Shown here piece after piece: positions 1 through 7,233 of a stretch of DNA of 16,655 bases (positions within the stretch are counted from its first letter, which is position 1; each line of letters starts with the position of its first letter). The translations under genes and the position numbers were made by a program. The DNA is from Bog-366 sp964501985 (GTDB taxonomy: Bacteria > Acidobacteriota > Terriglobia > UBA7540). The notes beneath the pieces were generated by a model. That model was not told the DNA's origin. It did no database searches and worked only from the letters and a program-made list of their open reading frames with translations. The DNA lies in NCBI GenBank assembly GCA_964501985.1, contig CAZCVY010000152.1:1-16655 (forward strand), written 5' to 3'.

Positions 1-169
1 AAAAGCATCCGGATGACAACGCTTCGTATTCGACATATGGGCATAGAGACTCCTGCACGAAGGTGTAAATGCGTTGTGCTTCGCAGGGCAGCTCGGTGCT
101 CAGGCAGATAGTTAGGTCAGTTTGGCTCTTTCTGGCGGAGGCGTCAAACCACGCTTTGCCAAATTGCAA
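1..169 (-). CDS. Possible partial protein, unknown function (cut by window edge)
   Basis: The minus strand has an open frame from a stop at 170-172 to the window edge, with no stop in 56 codons. Its translation looks protein-like (it includes KAWFDASARK and RIYTFVQESL) and has normal amino-acid balance. The first available start is TTG at 169, with no visible ribosome binding site, so it may be the inner part of a broken gene rather than a true start. It lies downstream of the isomerase gene in the same direction. I do not recognise a family. The open frame is short enough to be chance, so confidence is low. Confidence 0.22.
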   Translation of the reverse strand, partial: MQFGKAWFDASARKSQTDLTICLSTELPCEAQRIYTFVQESLCPYVEYEALSSGCF

Positions 170-291
170 TCAGTCGCATGCGGGCCGACCATCGGCTTTG
201 CCAGTTACTGATTGGAGAGGATGTGCCTACCCGTGCCGCGTGCACCCTAATCAAGCTCCTCCGCGTCCGGCACGATTTGTGTACTTGGCTT

Positions 292-840
292 TCAGGACGG
301 GCCAATTTCGGGTGCCCGCTTGATCCGAGTATCGGTGAAGAAGTCCGCTTCGTCGGTACTGCGGGTAGAGAACTCGGAAACAATCGCCCCCTGCGGCCCG
401 GCCTGGAACCAGTGCAGCGTGTCGGGCATCAGCGTGTGCTGGTCCCCGGGTTTTAAGCGAACTTCGTGCTGGACAGTGTAGAACGCCTCCGACCCCGCCG
501 GCGGCCGAGCCCTCGGGCGAGGAGTCGGCGTGCCGGGTATGTAAAGGTAAACGGTTCCCCGACGGCAGCGAAAGGTTTCCTCCTTACCCGGCCGACCCTC
601 CACCGTGGGATGGCGATGCTCCGGGCAGGTTTGGCGTGGAAGCATGACGATCTCTTTAGCGCACACTCGATCGGTATTCACGTAGGTGAGGATCTCGAGG
701 CCAGTTTTCTCAAGTTCGCCCAGCCCGAAATCCGCAACCTCAACACGGGCCCGCTCCTCAGGCGTCAAGACGATGCCCGCCTGCTTCATCATTTGAATTG
801 TTTTCTTCACGGTAGCTTTATACTTTCGCGCGGTGATCAT
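292..840 (-). CDS. D-lyxose/D-mannose-type ketol-isomerase (cupin)
   Basis: A 182-residue protein matching the D-lyxose isomerase family, metal-dependent cytoplasmic cupins that interconvert D-lyxose/D-xylulose and often D-mannose/D-fructose. The metal-site pattern is visible: H75 and H77 in CPEHRHP, the Glu pair E87/E88 in KEETF, and a late His at 143 (or 135) in HTLMPDTLHWF. The tail EFSTRSTDEADFFTD (156-170) is also typical of the family. The ATG at 840 is preceded by a GGTGAG-like ribosome site. It follows the aldolase gene by 9 bp, so the two are surely co-transcribed. Next to a secreted alpha-mannosidase, mannose is the likeliest physiological substrate; this is inference, as family members differ in preference. 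Confidence 0.85.
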   Translation of the reverse strand: MITARKYKATVKKTIQMMKQAGIVLTPEERARVEVADFGLGELEKTGLEILTYVNTDRVCAKEIVMLPRQTCPEHRHPTVEGRPGKEETFRCRRGTVYLYIPGTPTPRPRARPPAGSEAFYTVQHEVRLKPGDQHTLMPDTLHWFQAGPQGAIVSEFSTRSTDEADFFTDTRIKRAPEIGPS

Positions 841-849
841 CTGCGTTTC

Positions 850-1779
850 TCACCCCCCATGAAATTTGAGATCTCCCTGCCGAGGATGGATTGCTGCGGC
901 CTGTTCCACGATTTCGGCTCTCCCTGCCGATCCGAACGCTCGCATAAGTTCTTGGCATTTTAGCTTCACGGCCTCACGGCCTGCCACCAGGATGTCATCC
1001 TGACCGCCCATGCCCATAAAAGGGTGGGGGCTCATGGGTTCCCGGTACCTCGCCAGCTTTTCACGCAGGGCGGCCAGGTAAGCCTGCTTGAGTCCAGTGC
1101 CGAAATTGACCTTAGCGACCCCCAACCGGATGGCGGGTCCCGCGTCCTCAAGGGGAATCCCGGTGCCGCCGTGCAGAACCAAGGGCACAGAGACGGCCTT
1201 TCCAATTTCTGTCAATACTTGAAGATTGAGCGGAGAGTTTCCTTCCGTGAGGATGTGGACATTGCCCACCGCCACACCCAGAGCGTCGATTTCGGTTTCC
1301 TCCACAAAAGCCTTCGCCCCCTCCGGCGTGGTGCGTTCCGCGTGCCCCTTCGACGAAGCAGTGGCTAAGTGGCCCACCTGGGCCTCCACGGAAACCCCAT
1401 TCCGATGCGCTTTAGCGACGACTTGTCGCACGAGGTGGCGATAATCGTCTAACTCGAAGCCCTCATTTTCCACCATGACAGCATTGAACCCGAGGTCGAT
1501 TGCCTCCTCGATTTGCGCCAAGCTTGCAGATTCGTTGAACAGGAGCGCGGCGGGGACCCGGGCCTTCGCCAAGCTCAGGCCCAAGCCCGCATAAAATGCC
1601 AGATTCTCTGGGCGTTTTCTCCCTGCGTGCATCAAAAAGCCGCCGTTGAAACCCGCGATAATGGGCGAGCGCTCCTCCTCCGCAGCCTCCACTACGGCTT
1701 GAAATGACTCTAGATTCCATGATTCGCAATAGCAGACGGCGTAACCGCCACGCTTGGCGTCTGCCAACAGTTTTGACAT
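850..1779 (-). CDS. Class II aldolase-family protein with altered active site
   Basis: 309 residues with the class II fructose/tagatose-bisphosphate aldolase barrel. The start resembles GatY/FbaA proteins (KLLADAKRGGYAV), with VEAQVG at 131-136, VGNVH ending at H175, and the phosphate loop and metal His in VLHGGTG (H203). It ends in the usual AKVNFGTGLKQAY region. The segment that normally reads LDHG, giving the catalytic Asp and first zinc His, reads FNES here (N82, E83). The following ASH motif is also lost. Two of three zinc His therefore remain. An in-frame stop lies just upstream, so ATG 1779 is the likely start even though its ribosome site is poor. The partner isomerase suggests sugar catabolism; the exact substrate is unknown, and the altered site may mean a different reaction or metal geometry. 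Confidence 0.8.
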   Translation of the reverse strand: MSKLLADAKRGGYAVCYCESWNLESFQAVVEAAEEERSPIIAGFNGGFLMHAGRKRPENLAFYAGLGLSLAKARVPAALLFNESASLAQIEEAIDLGFNAVMVENEGFELDDYRHLVRQVVAKAHRNGVSVEAQVGHLATASSKGHAERTTPEGAKAFVEETEIDALGVAVGNVHILTEGNSPLNLQVLTEIGKAVSVPLVLHGGTGIPLEDAGPAIRLGVAKVNFGTGLKQAYLAALREKLARYREPMSPHPFMGMGGQDDILVAGREAVKLKCQELMRAFGSAGRAEIVEQAAAIHPRQGDLKFHGG

Positions 1780-2015
1780 CGCAATTAGGGAAATGGGCTT
1801 AGGTATTCAAGGCAAGGCTGCAATCAGCGGGTTGGAATCAGTCGCTGCCTGGAAAAACTCCTTTCCTCATAGTTAGACGAGCATTATTTCTATCATTGCC
1901 GCAACACCCTATCAAGGAGAATGTAGAAACTCCTCCCATCTCCGAAATAATGTCCGCAAACCCTTTACGGCCCACTGTAGAGCGCGGTAATTTAAGCTCC
2001 TCGTAGTAGGAGATT
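1780..2015. other. Intergenic gap between mannosidase and aldolase genes
   Basis: No gene recognised. Close after the mannosidase stop, reading on the minus strand, there is a small hairpin (CTCCT/AGGAG arms around plus 1998-2013) followed by an AT-rich stretch, which could be a weak terminator. The gap is wide enough for a separate promoter for the aldolase-isomerase pair, but I see no convincing -35/-10 pair. Confidence 0.35.
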
Positions 2016-4661
2016 TCACTTCGTCCCCTTCGATGGTTCAGCGTTCGGGAGCTTAATGGTGCTAATCTCGTACGGTCCCACGTGCAGCACGTCATCCTCG
2101 CGCATCGGGCCAACCTCCTCCAACAAATTGGCCCCAAAAAACTTGCGGTCCTGCCCAAGGAATCGCACCGGACTTTCGGCGGTGCCACCGCGGATCTCGA
2201 AGACTCGCACCACGATCGCTCCATCTTGGTCGGCCTTCTTCAGCGCAGTGATGACGAGATTGTCCGCATCGAACGAACAGAACGAACGCTCGGGTGGAAG
2301 CGGTTTCTGCGACAGTTCATTCGCCGAGCTGACCGGAATCAACGGAGTATTGAGTGCCATCCCTGGACGCCACGATCTCGCCGCGCCCCAGTCACCTTCG
2401 CTGGAGGTCAATGAGTAGTCGAAAACGTAGGTACCTGCCGGCGGCGACAGGTTTTGAAGCGGGCGGCCGCCTCGCACGTTATTTACGGGGCTGAAACGCG
2501 TGCCGCGCAGCATGCCGGCCCGAATCGCCCGATCGCCCACGGTCAGAAACTGATGGTCGGCGCTGAGGGTAAATCCCCATTTGCTGTTGCCGGCGAACAC
2601 CCAGTCCTGGATCTGACGCCATCGCTTCCAGATGTCCTTGGGTACCTCGTCGCTATTGCGCGGCCCCGCGTTCGGCATCATATCGGTGGCTGCCTCAGAC
2701 CCGAACGGAGTGCCGTTCCGAACTTCCATGTTCGGCTCCGGCAACGGGAAGATCTGCTCGATATTCATAGACCGGCCCGGTTTCCAGTCCACGCGGTCTT
2801 CCAGGTCGACCCGTTTCAGTCCCTGGTACAACCTGAGCCGCTGGACGATGGGAACACCGGCGACATCGCCGGTAATCCGCAACACGGTCTGGACGGGGCC
2901 GTTCTCCTCGAGTTCTACACTGCTGATCACGTTGACGATGGTGCGGCCGGTCGGCGGAATAATGCTGAGGTCATCACCACCGCGCTCTTCCGAAGCCGCT
3001 ATTTCGATGTCGTTCGCAACCACGCGCTTCAAACTCTTATCCCAGATGCCCACACGGCCGGTCGCCCGGTCCACGCTGACCCGGTAATGCTCGTTTTCTA
3101 GGACGTCGGATCCCATGATGCGGCTCGATAAGTTCAAATCCCGATCGCTTTCCAGCTTGGTCTGGAAGGCACTAGAAAAGACGTCCGGCATGTCCGCAGG
3201 CACCAGGCAATACGTCTTGTAACCGAGCGACGGCACGTCGCGGGCGATGAACACCAGCTCGACCGCGCGCGAAAACCATTCGCTATATTCTTCCACCTGA
3301 AAGGGGATGGATGCCCCTTTCTCATCCAGCAGGCGCATGCCCTTTTTATAATCCGCGATATCGTTGGACTCGATATCGCCGAAGAGGGTCACGTGCGTCT
3401 TGACGATGTCGTCTCGCGTCCAACTGAGTGGGTTGAACACCACAATAGGTATACTTCTGGGAAACGGGTGCTGCACACGCTCGGCGATGTTTCGAAGCGA
3501 GTCGCGCAGAATCTGGCCGGCGCGCAGAGAAACGACCTGCGCATAGCCGAGCTTGCGTTCGTCTCCGGCTTCGCCTCCCTGGCCATCGTTGTTGTGGTCC
3601 ATCGACCTCAACGCTTCCTTCCACAACGAGTCGAATTCCGTACCCGGGTACGGGGCATAGCCCAGGGCGTAATTGATGGCGGCGAACTTTTCGGCGTTCA
3701 ATAGGGTGTCGGTGGCGGCGATCACCGGCGGCCAGAGAGGGCTCAGGGAGGTCGTCAGATTAGCCCAGGCAGAAGGGATTTCCCCGGATATTTCCGGAAC
3801 CTCCGTCGTATCCGCCGCCGCACGGAAAAACTCCTCGGCTGTCGCCAAGCGAAAATGCCGTGACATCAGCCGCTGATTCAGCACCGCAACATTTTCAATG
3901 AGCTTCTGGCTCGGCACCCAAAGGTCCGTGCCCCAGCCCATATACACGGGGCCGGCGGTCGTACTTTGCACACCGTCGACGTCGATCGCGATTGCGGCTA
4001 ATCGCGCATCATCCAGGTCGAGGTGTAGGCCGAGGCCCGCGCCCCAGCCATACCCCTTCACGGTGTTCCAGACTAAAACGGCCGATCCATCCGGCGCTTT
4101 CCACCGGAACAACGATCGATCGGGCGGGCCCATGCGGGTCATGACCATATAAGGCGTGTCGGCCTTGCGGAGGATCTGTGGATACTGCCGGGTGAAGCCC
4201 GGGATGTCCCCAAGATGTGCCACCTGCGGGCTGACTCCGAAGACATCCTGCGCATACCGTTTTCCAAGCACCAAGTTCCGCACCAAGGCCTCGCCGCGAG
4301 GCAGATTCTGATAGATCGCCGCCCACTTGGGCGCAATTTCAATCCGGCCCTGTTTCACCAGCCGCTTGAACGCCTCGAGTTCCGGGGAGCCGCGATGGCC
4401 GTCCACAAAATCGGCAACGAAATCATCGTCTTCCAGGAGAAAGCGAAATTCCGGGTAACCCTCGGCCAGCACAGTCGCCTTGGCAATGATCCGGTTGCCT
4501 CGGCTTAGGCATTCCTCCTGCGTTCCGGCCCAATAAAGGTCGAGATGAGAAAACGGTACGATGTAAACCTCGCGTCGTACGGGGGCAAGCTGTTGAGCGC
4601 TTAGCAGAGTCGGATCGAGAGAAAACAGTACAACGACAATAATGACAACTTTCCGTAGCAT
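2016..4661 (-). CDS. Secreted GH38 alpha-mannosidase
   Basis: An 881-residue glycoside hydrolase family 38 protein that removes alpha-linked mannose by a retaining mechanism. It begins with a signal peptide (MLRKVVIIVVVLFSL..., cleavage probably in LLSAQQ), so it acts in the periplasm or outside. The zinc pair is H39 and D41 in FSHLDLYW. The likely nucleophile is D152 in HLGDIPGFTRQYP. A further active-site His is H356 in MDHNNDGQGG. The C-terminal half fits the GH38 beta-sandwich region. ATG 4661 has an AAAGGAG ribosome site 4 bp upstream. It is the first gene of a minus-strand sugar locus with the aldolase and isomerase, separated from them by 236 bp. It could also act on other alpha-mannoside-like glycans; the family call is firm. 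Confidence 0.92.
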   Translation of the reverse strand: MLRKVVIIVVVLFSLDPTLLSAQQLAPVRREVYIVPFSHLDLYWAGTQEECLSRGNRIIAKATVLAEGYPEFRFLLEDDDFVADFVDGHRGSPELEAFKRLVKQGRIEIAPKWAAIYQNLPRGEALVRNLVLGKRYAQDVFGVSPQVAHLGDIPGFTRQYPQILRKADTPYMVMTRMGPPDRSLFRWKAPDGSAVLVWNTVKGYGWGAGLGLHLDLDDARLAAIAIDVDGVQSTTAGPVYMGWGTDLWVPSQKLIENVAVLNQRLMSRHFRLATAEEFFRAAADTTEVPEISGEIPSAWANLTTSLSPLWPPVIAATDTLLNAEKFAAINYALGYAPYPGTEFDSLWKEALRSMDHNNDGQGGEAGDERKLGYAQVVSLRAGQILRDSLRNIAERVQHPFPRSIPIVVFNPLSWTRDDIVKTHVTLFGDIESNDIADYKKGMRLLDEKGASIPFQVEEYSEWFSRAVELVFIARDVPSLGYKTYCLVPADMPDVFSSAFQTKLESDRDLNLSSRIMGSDVLENEHYRVSVDRATGRVGIWDKSLKRVVANDIEIAASEERGGDDLSIIPPTGRTIVNVISSVELEENGPVQTVLRITGDVAGVPIVQRLRLYQGLKRVDLEDRVDWKPGRSMNIEQIFPLPEPNMEVRNGTPFGSEAATDMMPNAGPRNSDEVPKDIWKRWRQIQDWVFAGNSKWGFTLSADHQFLTVGDRAIRAGMLRGTRFSPVNNVRGGRPLQNLSPPAGTYVFDYSLTSSEGDWGAARSWRPGMALNTPLIPVSSANELSQKPLPPERSFCSFDADNLVITALKKADQDGAIVVRVFEIRGGTAESPVRFLGQDRKFFGANLLEEVGPMREDDVLHVGPYEISTIKLPNAEPSKGTK

Positions 4662-4665
4662 TATG

Positions 4666-4672
4666 CTCCTTT
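4666..4672 (-). promoter_or_regulatory. Ribosome binding site of the GH38 gene
   Basis: AAAGGAG on the minus strand, with 4 bases between it and ATG 4661. It fixes the start codon and keeps the hydrophobic signal peptide at the N-terminus. Confidence 0.7.
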
Positions 4673-5043
4673 CTTATCGCCACACGGCTCGCCGGCGTTG
4701 AGTAAAACACCCCTTCATGAGGGGCGCGGGCCCGAACCCTCACCAGACCGAGATTTAGTACCACCACGAGTGAAGGAGTCTACTAGCTTAAGGGGGCGTT
4801 TGCGACTGACTTTATGCCGACCCATGCCCTCTCTCGCTGTGCTCCCCGCCCGGTCATGACCCTAATCGGTCATGGGCAGCGTGATCACTTCCAAAAGCCA
4901 TCGGATGTTCTCAAGTGTCTCAACCACGCGGAGGGTACGAAGTGCCGTCTTCAAGTCCTGATTCAAGCGAGCCTGTCGAAAGCTCACAAATCTCGCCGAC
5001 TCGCCCTCCCGTCGTGCTAAACTCGCTGCTTCCATGCTAACAA
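4673..5043. other. Upstream region of GH38 gene, no clear gene
   Basis: No convincing gene. A short inverted repeat (CCCCT/AGGGG arms, 4710-4724) lies about 50 bp upstream of the mannosidase start and could be an operator or attenuator. A 10-bp perfect palindrome GGTCATGACC sits at 4852-4861, with a second half copy (CGGTCATG) a few bases on. A minus-strand frame at 4862-5035 would give a small helical, Arg-rich peptide, but it lacks a ribosome site and I do not trust it. Confidence 0.4.
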
Positions 5044-5408
5044 ATGTGTTCAAGTGCGAAGGGTGGGTTCGTATCCTTCATGGAGAAGTGCATCGATGAG
5101 ACATGGGAGCGGTCCATCCCGAATGGCGCGTTTGAACCATACAATCAGAACTTGACCATTATCCTCGACATACTCACTGCATTCCCACTTGAAAGCTTTC
5201 CGCCCGTGCTCTTACAAAAGACCGCCAATGCGCTCCAAAAGTGGCCCCTTATCTCGGCCCCGACATCGGCCAACCCTTTGCGGCAAAAACCGCATGGGGT
5301 ACGCGATCAGTGGAACTCAGCGCTCAGATAATCAGCGAACTGAAAGCGATCTCCGAACAAGCTTACTATCCCTCTTCCAAGAAACTAATCAGCTCAATTG
5401 CGGCGTGA
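5044..5408 (+). pseudogene. Probable frameshifted small gene, unknown function
   Basis: Two plus-strand frames join at a run of four A (5237-5240). The first (from ATG 5044, or ATG 5080) reads a plausible soluble protein, with MEKCIDETWERS then NLTIILDILTAF, up to LQK. The second continues as KVAPYLGPDIGQPFAAK and a helical segment ending SSKKLISSIAA before TGA at 5406. Each frame stops looking like protein once past the join, as expected if one base was lost or gained in a single gene of about 120 residues. No ribosome site is clear for either start. I do not recognise the family. It could be a sequencing error, a true pseudogene or, less likely, programmed frameshifting. Confidence 0.4.
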
Positions 5409-5536
5409 ACCTCTGGCCCTGCTCAAAGTGGATGGACCACTACCCGGGTTGGGCATACGTTTAACGAAATGATTACACCACCCACCGATGCTCTCCGAGA
5501 GAGTATCCCCCTTAGCTTGCAACCACTTTACGGTTT

Positions 5537-5573
5537 GTCGCTAAACCGTTCCCATGACCGGGAGGTTAGCGAC
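5537..5573. repeat. Inverted repeat
   Basis: The arms GTCGCTAAACC (5537-5547) and GGTTAGCGAC (5564-5573) are complementary except for one extra A, around a 16-base spacer. The left arm can alternatively pair within CGGTTTGTCGCTAAACCG (5531-5548), giving two mutually exclusive hairpins. No gene is nearby to give it a role. Confidence 0.5.
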
Positions 5574-5706
5574 GACGAGCCATAACGCGGTTAGGCCAAG
5601 GTGCCATCAAGGCCAGGGCGGGGCAGGAGTTTTTTTGAATGGGAGCCTTGGAATAGTATAAGAAACTTTAATGTTATAAATATGGTTAAAAACAATATTA
5701 GGATAA

Positions 5707-5726
5707 CCCGCTCCGACGAGAGCGGG
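5707..5726. repeat. GC-rich hairpin at the edge of an AT-rich island
   Basis: The arms CCCGCTC (5707-5713) and GAGCGGG (5720-5726) are perfectly complementary around a 6-base loop. A second related arm, CTCGGAGCGGG, follows at about 5749-5759 and could compete for pairing. On the minus strand the hairpin is followed by the AT-rich island, so it could work as a terminator for transcription coming from the right, although no run of U is immediate. Confidence 0.45.
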
Positions 5727-6067
5727 CGGATGCGACGGAGGCGTTGCCCTCGGAGCGGGCGTCCCCCCAGCCAGGTCTCGCCGCCCTCCGCTACTCCTTC
5801 GCCGACCCTTGCGCCGCGTGCAACCGGGTTGCACAGTCAAACTTTCCTTCTTTACTCCTCGCCCCTCTTGCCGTTCAAGTCGTGAGGTACGTTGATCCCG
5901 GCTGGTATCGCCTCGAAATCCGTCGCGCCCTCATGATCCATTTTCCTTTTTGCTGCCACATTTCAGGTGGCGAACTCAATCCGCCTGAGCCCTCGATGCA
6001 CACTCGTTATATCCTGGAGTGAATCGTGCTTCAGCTCGTGTTTGCTCGCACGTCCGATCAAACTTGG

Positions 6068-6388
6068 TCACCAACGATTTAGCCACGGGGATATACCTTC
6101 TGGGGCTGAAGGCAGGGGTTTGATGTGCCCTCCCACGGACTTGAGAATGAGAAAACCTCTCTTTTTCAAGGGTGTATTCCGCGGTTTGGCACGCTGCCCC
6201 TGATCCCAGTGTTGGCGGTACTGCGTGAGCTGCTGCTGTTGGGGGAGACGGTCTGGCGCCACCTGTTGCTGTTGGGCGGCCTGTTGCTGCGGTTGTTGCT
6301 GGCCTTTGGCCGGTATGTTCATTCCTGCAAACAACACCGAGCTGATTAAAGCCGCCGCCACCCTCTGGTTCAATATATTGACACGCAC
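6068..6388 (-). CDS. Small secreted Gln-rich protein, possibly truncated
   Basis: 106 residues starting at GTG 6388, with a GGGGG-type ribosome site a little upstream. Residues 1-29 form a credible signal peptide (hydrophobic core AAALISSVLFAGM, cleavage near PAKG). Then comes a Gln tract: about 19 of residues 30-54 are Gln, with further QYRQH after it. The last 35 or so residues (NTPLKKRGF onward) have a different composition and may be junk picked up after a truncation or frameshift. Short secreted proteins with Q-runs and QYRQ motifs are, as I recall, common in Acidobacteriota; function is unknown. It is transcribed away from the intron remnant. Confidence 0.45.
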   Translation of the reverse strand: MRVNILNQRVAAALISSVLFAGMNIPAKGQQQPQQQAAQQQQVAPDRLPQQQQLTQYRQHWDQGQRAKPRNTPLKKRGFLILKSVGGHIKPLPSAPEGISPWLNRW

Positions 6389-6585
6389 TGCACGCCCCCT
6401 TCGTAGTCCGGTCGCACCACGGGTTGTTGTTCAAAACGGGAGGCCACGCTGAGCACAAGAAACAGGATGAGGGACATAACCACTTTCTCGCTTTGCCATT
6501 CGCCTCCGACCAGATCCTGGCTGGCAACTCCGAGTGCAATTCTTATACTTCGAGGTCATTGAGCGTGTCTGTTCAGCATGGCTCA

Positions 6586-6771
6586 CGTACGTGGTCTGAA
6601 TTGCTCATCCCGGCGATGTTGCAACTCGGGGTACCTCCGCGGCTGGCAAGCAACACGGCGGCTAGCGGGCGCGGCCCTTGGTACCTCGCGCGGTCCACGG
6701 CCTTGTGCATAGGGCTTTCCAATGCTTACTTCAAATCACTTGGGCTTCCGACGCTGATCGAGGGGTGCTAA
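6586..6771 (+). pseudogene. C-terminal remnant of group II intron reverse transcriptase/maturase
   Basis: The last 61 codons before TAA at 6769 carry the typical C-terminal maturase tail of bacterial group II intron proteins: a Leu-Gly-Val turn (LQLGVPPRLASNT), then SGRGPWYLARSTAL, then IGLSNAYFKSLGLPTL. Upstream of about 6586 the same frame no longer resembles a reverse transcriptase, and no YADD-type polymerase motif is found, so the 5' part of the intron and most of the protein are lost. The stop codon is 13 bp before domain V, the normal layout for compact bacterial introns. It cannot encode a working enzyme. Confidence 0.75.
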
Positions 6772-6784
6772 CGCAACCAACTCG

Positions 6785-6857
6785 AACCGCCGTGTACGGA
6801 CCCGTACGCACGGTGGTGTGGCAGGAGTCGGCGGGTGACCGCCGCCCCTATGCCGAT
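6785..6857 (+). ncRNA. Group II intron domains V and VI (3' end of a truncated intron)
   Basis: 6785-6818 folds as a textbook 34-nt domain V. There is a lower stem of 8 pairs (6786-6793 with 6810-6817, one G-U), a 2-base GC bulge on the 3' side (6808-6809), an upper stem of 5 pairs (6794-6798 with 6803-6807) and a 4-base loop. Domain VI follows as a 6-pair stem CGGCGG/CCGCCG (6829-6834, 6839-6844) closed by a GTGA tetraloop, then CCCCTATGCCGAT with a candidate branch A. The intron would end with AT at about 6857. The CGC near the start of domain V and its overall form suggest class IIC, which I recall by family resemblance only. Without the 5' domains it cannot splice in cis. Confidence 0.82.
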
Positions 6858-6978
6858 CGAACGGGTTTCGAGAAAATAGGTCCTCAGGAGTCGCCAAGGG
6901 TTTACCAATATCTGTCGATAGCCCTTCCCACCAGCAATCGACCATGCGGTTCCCAAATAGCGTTCGGGTCCTCGATGG
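6855..6978 (+). repeat. Diverged direct repeat, copy A
   Basis: About 124 bp matching 9181-9307 in the same direction at roughly three quarters identity by eye. It shares an exact 18-base core, CCAAGGGTTTACCAATAT (6894-6911). The similarity begins at the 3' end of the group II intron and fades near 6978. A small stem AAGGG/CCCTT (around 6896 and 6922) is kept in altered form in copy B. Read on the minus strand, both copies give a related peptide (TDIGKPL ... DLF) with a 3-base length difference, so an old coding origin is possible. Confidence 0.7.
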
Positions 6979-7107
6979 GACCTCGGGGGGGTGAGGGGCA
7001 CTTTCCTGGTTGGTGTGTCCCAACCGAGCGCCAGGTGCCATCTGGATGGAGGTTCATTCTTTCGATTCAGCCCATTTATGCGCAACAGACGCAGCTCCGA
7101 AGGCGGG

Positions 7108-7233
7108 TTATGATGACTGCGCCGACGGCAATATGGCTGGGCTCTTGACGTACATGCCTACTTTCCAATCTTTTTTGGTAAACTTCTTTCCCGTCTCGGG
7201 GTCGGTTTCCGAAGGGCCGGAGAAAGGGACCGC
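7108..7233 (-). pseudogene. Possible C-terminal gene remnant antisense to the tannase 5' region
   Basis: The minus-strand frame ending at TAA (7108-7110) reads strikingly like a protein tail: PSETDPETGKKFTKKDWKVG, then MYVKSPAIL. It is rich in Lys and acidic residues, unlike a chance GC-rich frame. It runs into the tannase start at 7234, beyond which the same frame becomes Arg/His-rich antisense noise, so any original gene would have lost its front part. I do not recognise a family, and chance cannot be excluded. Confidence 0.25.
7219..7227 (+). promoter_or_regulatory. Ribosome binding site of the tannase-family gene
   Basis: GGAGAAAGG, 6 bases before ATG 7234. It supports this start, which also places a signal peptide at the N-terminus. 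Confidence 0.6.

Larger units (their letters stand above)
5409..6067. other. Gene-poor stretch with AT-rich island and hairpins
   Basis: No recognisable gene. It contains an AT-rich island (about 5629-5705) directly followed by a strong GC hairpin at 5707-5726, and an inverted repeat at 5537-5573. A plus-strand frame at about 5744-6022 is open but its product looks like nothing known and has no ribosome site. This appears to be decayed or non-coding DNA. Confidence 0.4.

Noticed and set aside
3131..3145. GTTCAAATCCC, resembling a tRNA T-loop
   Set aside because: It is inside the GH38 coding region and no cloverleaf can be drawn around it.
4862..5053. Minus-strand frame for a small Arg-rich helical peptide
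   Set aside because: TTG start, no ribosome site and no family recognised; too weak to call a gene.
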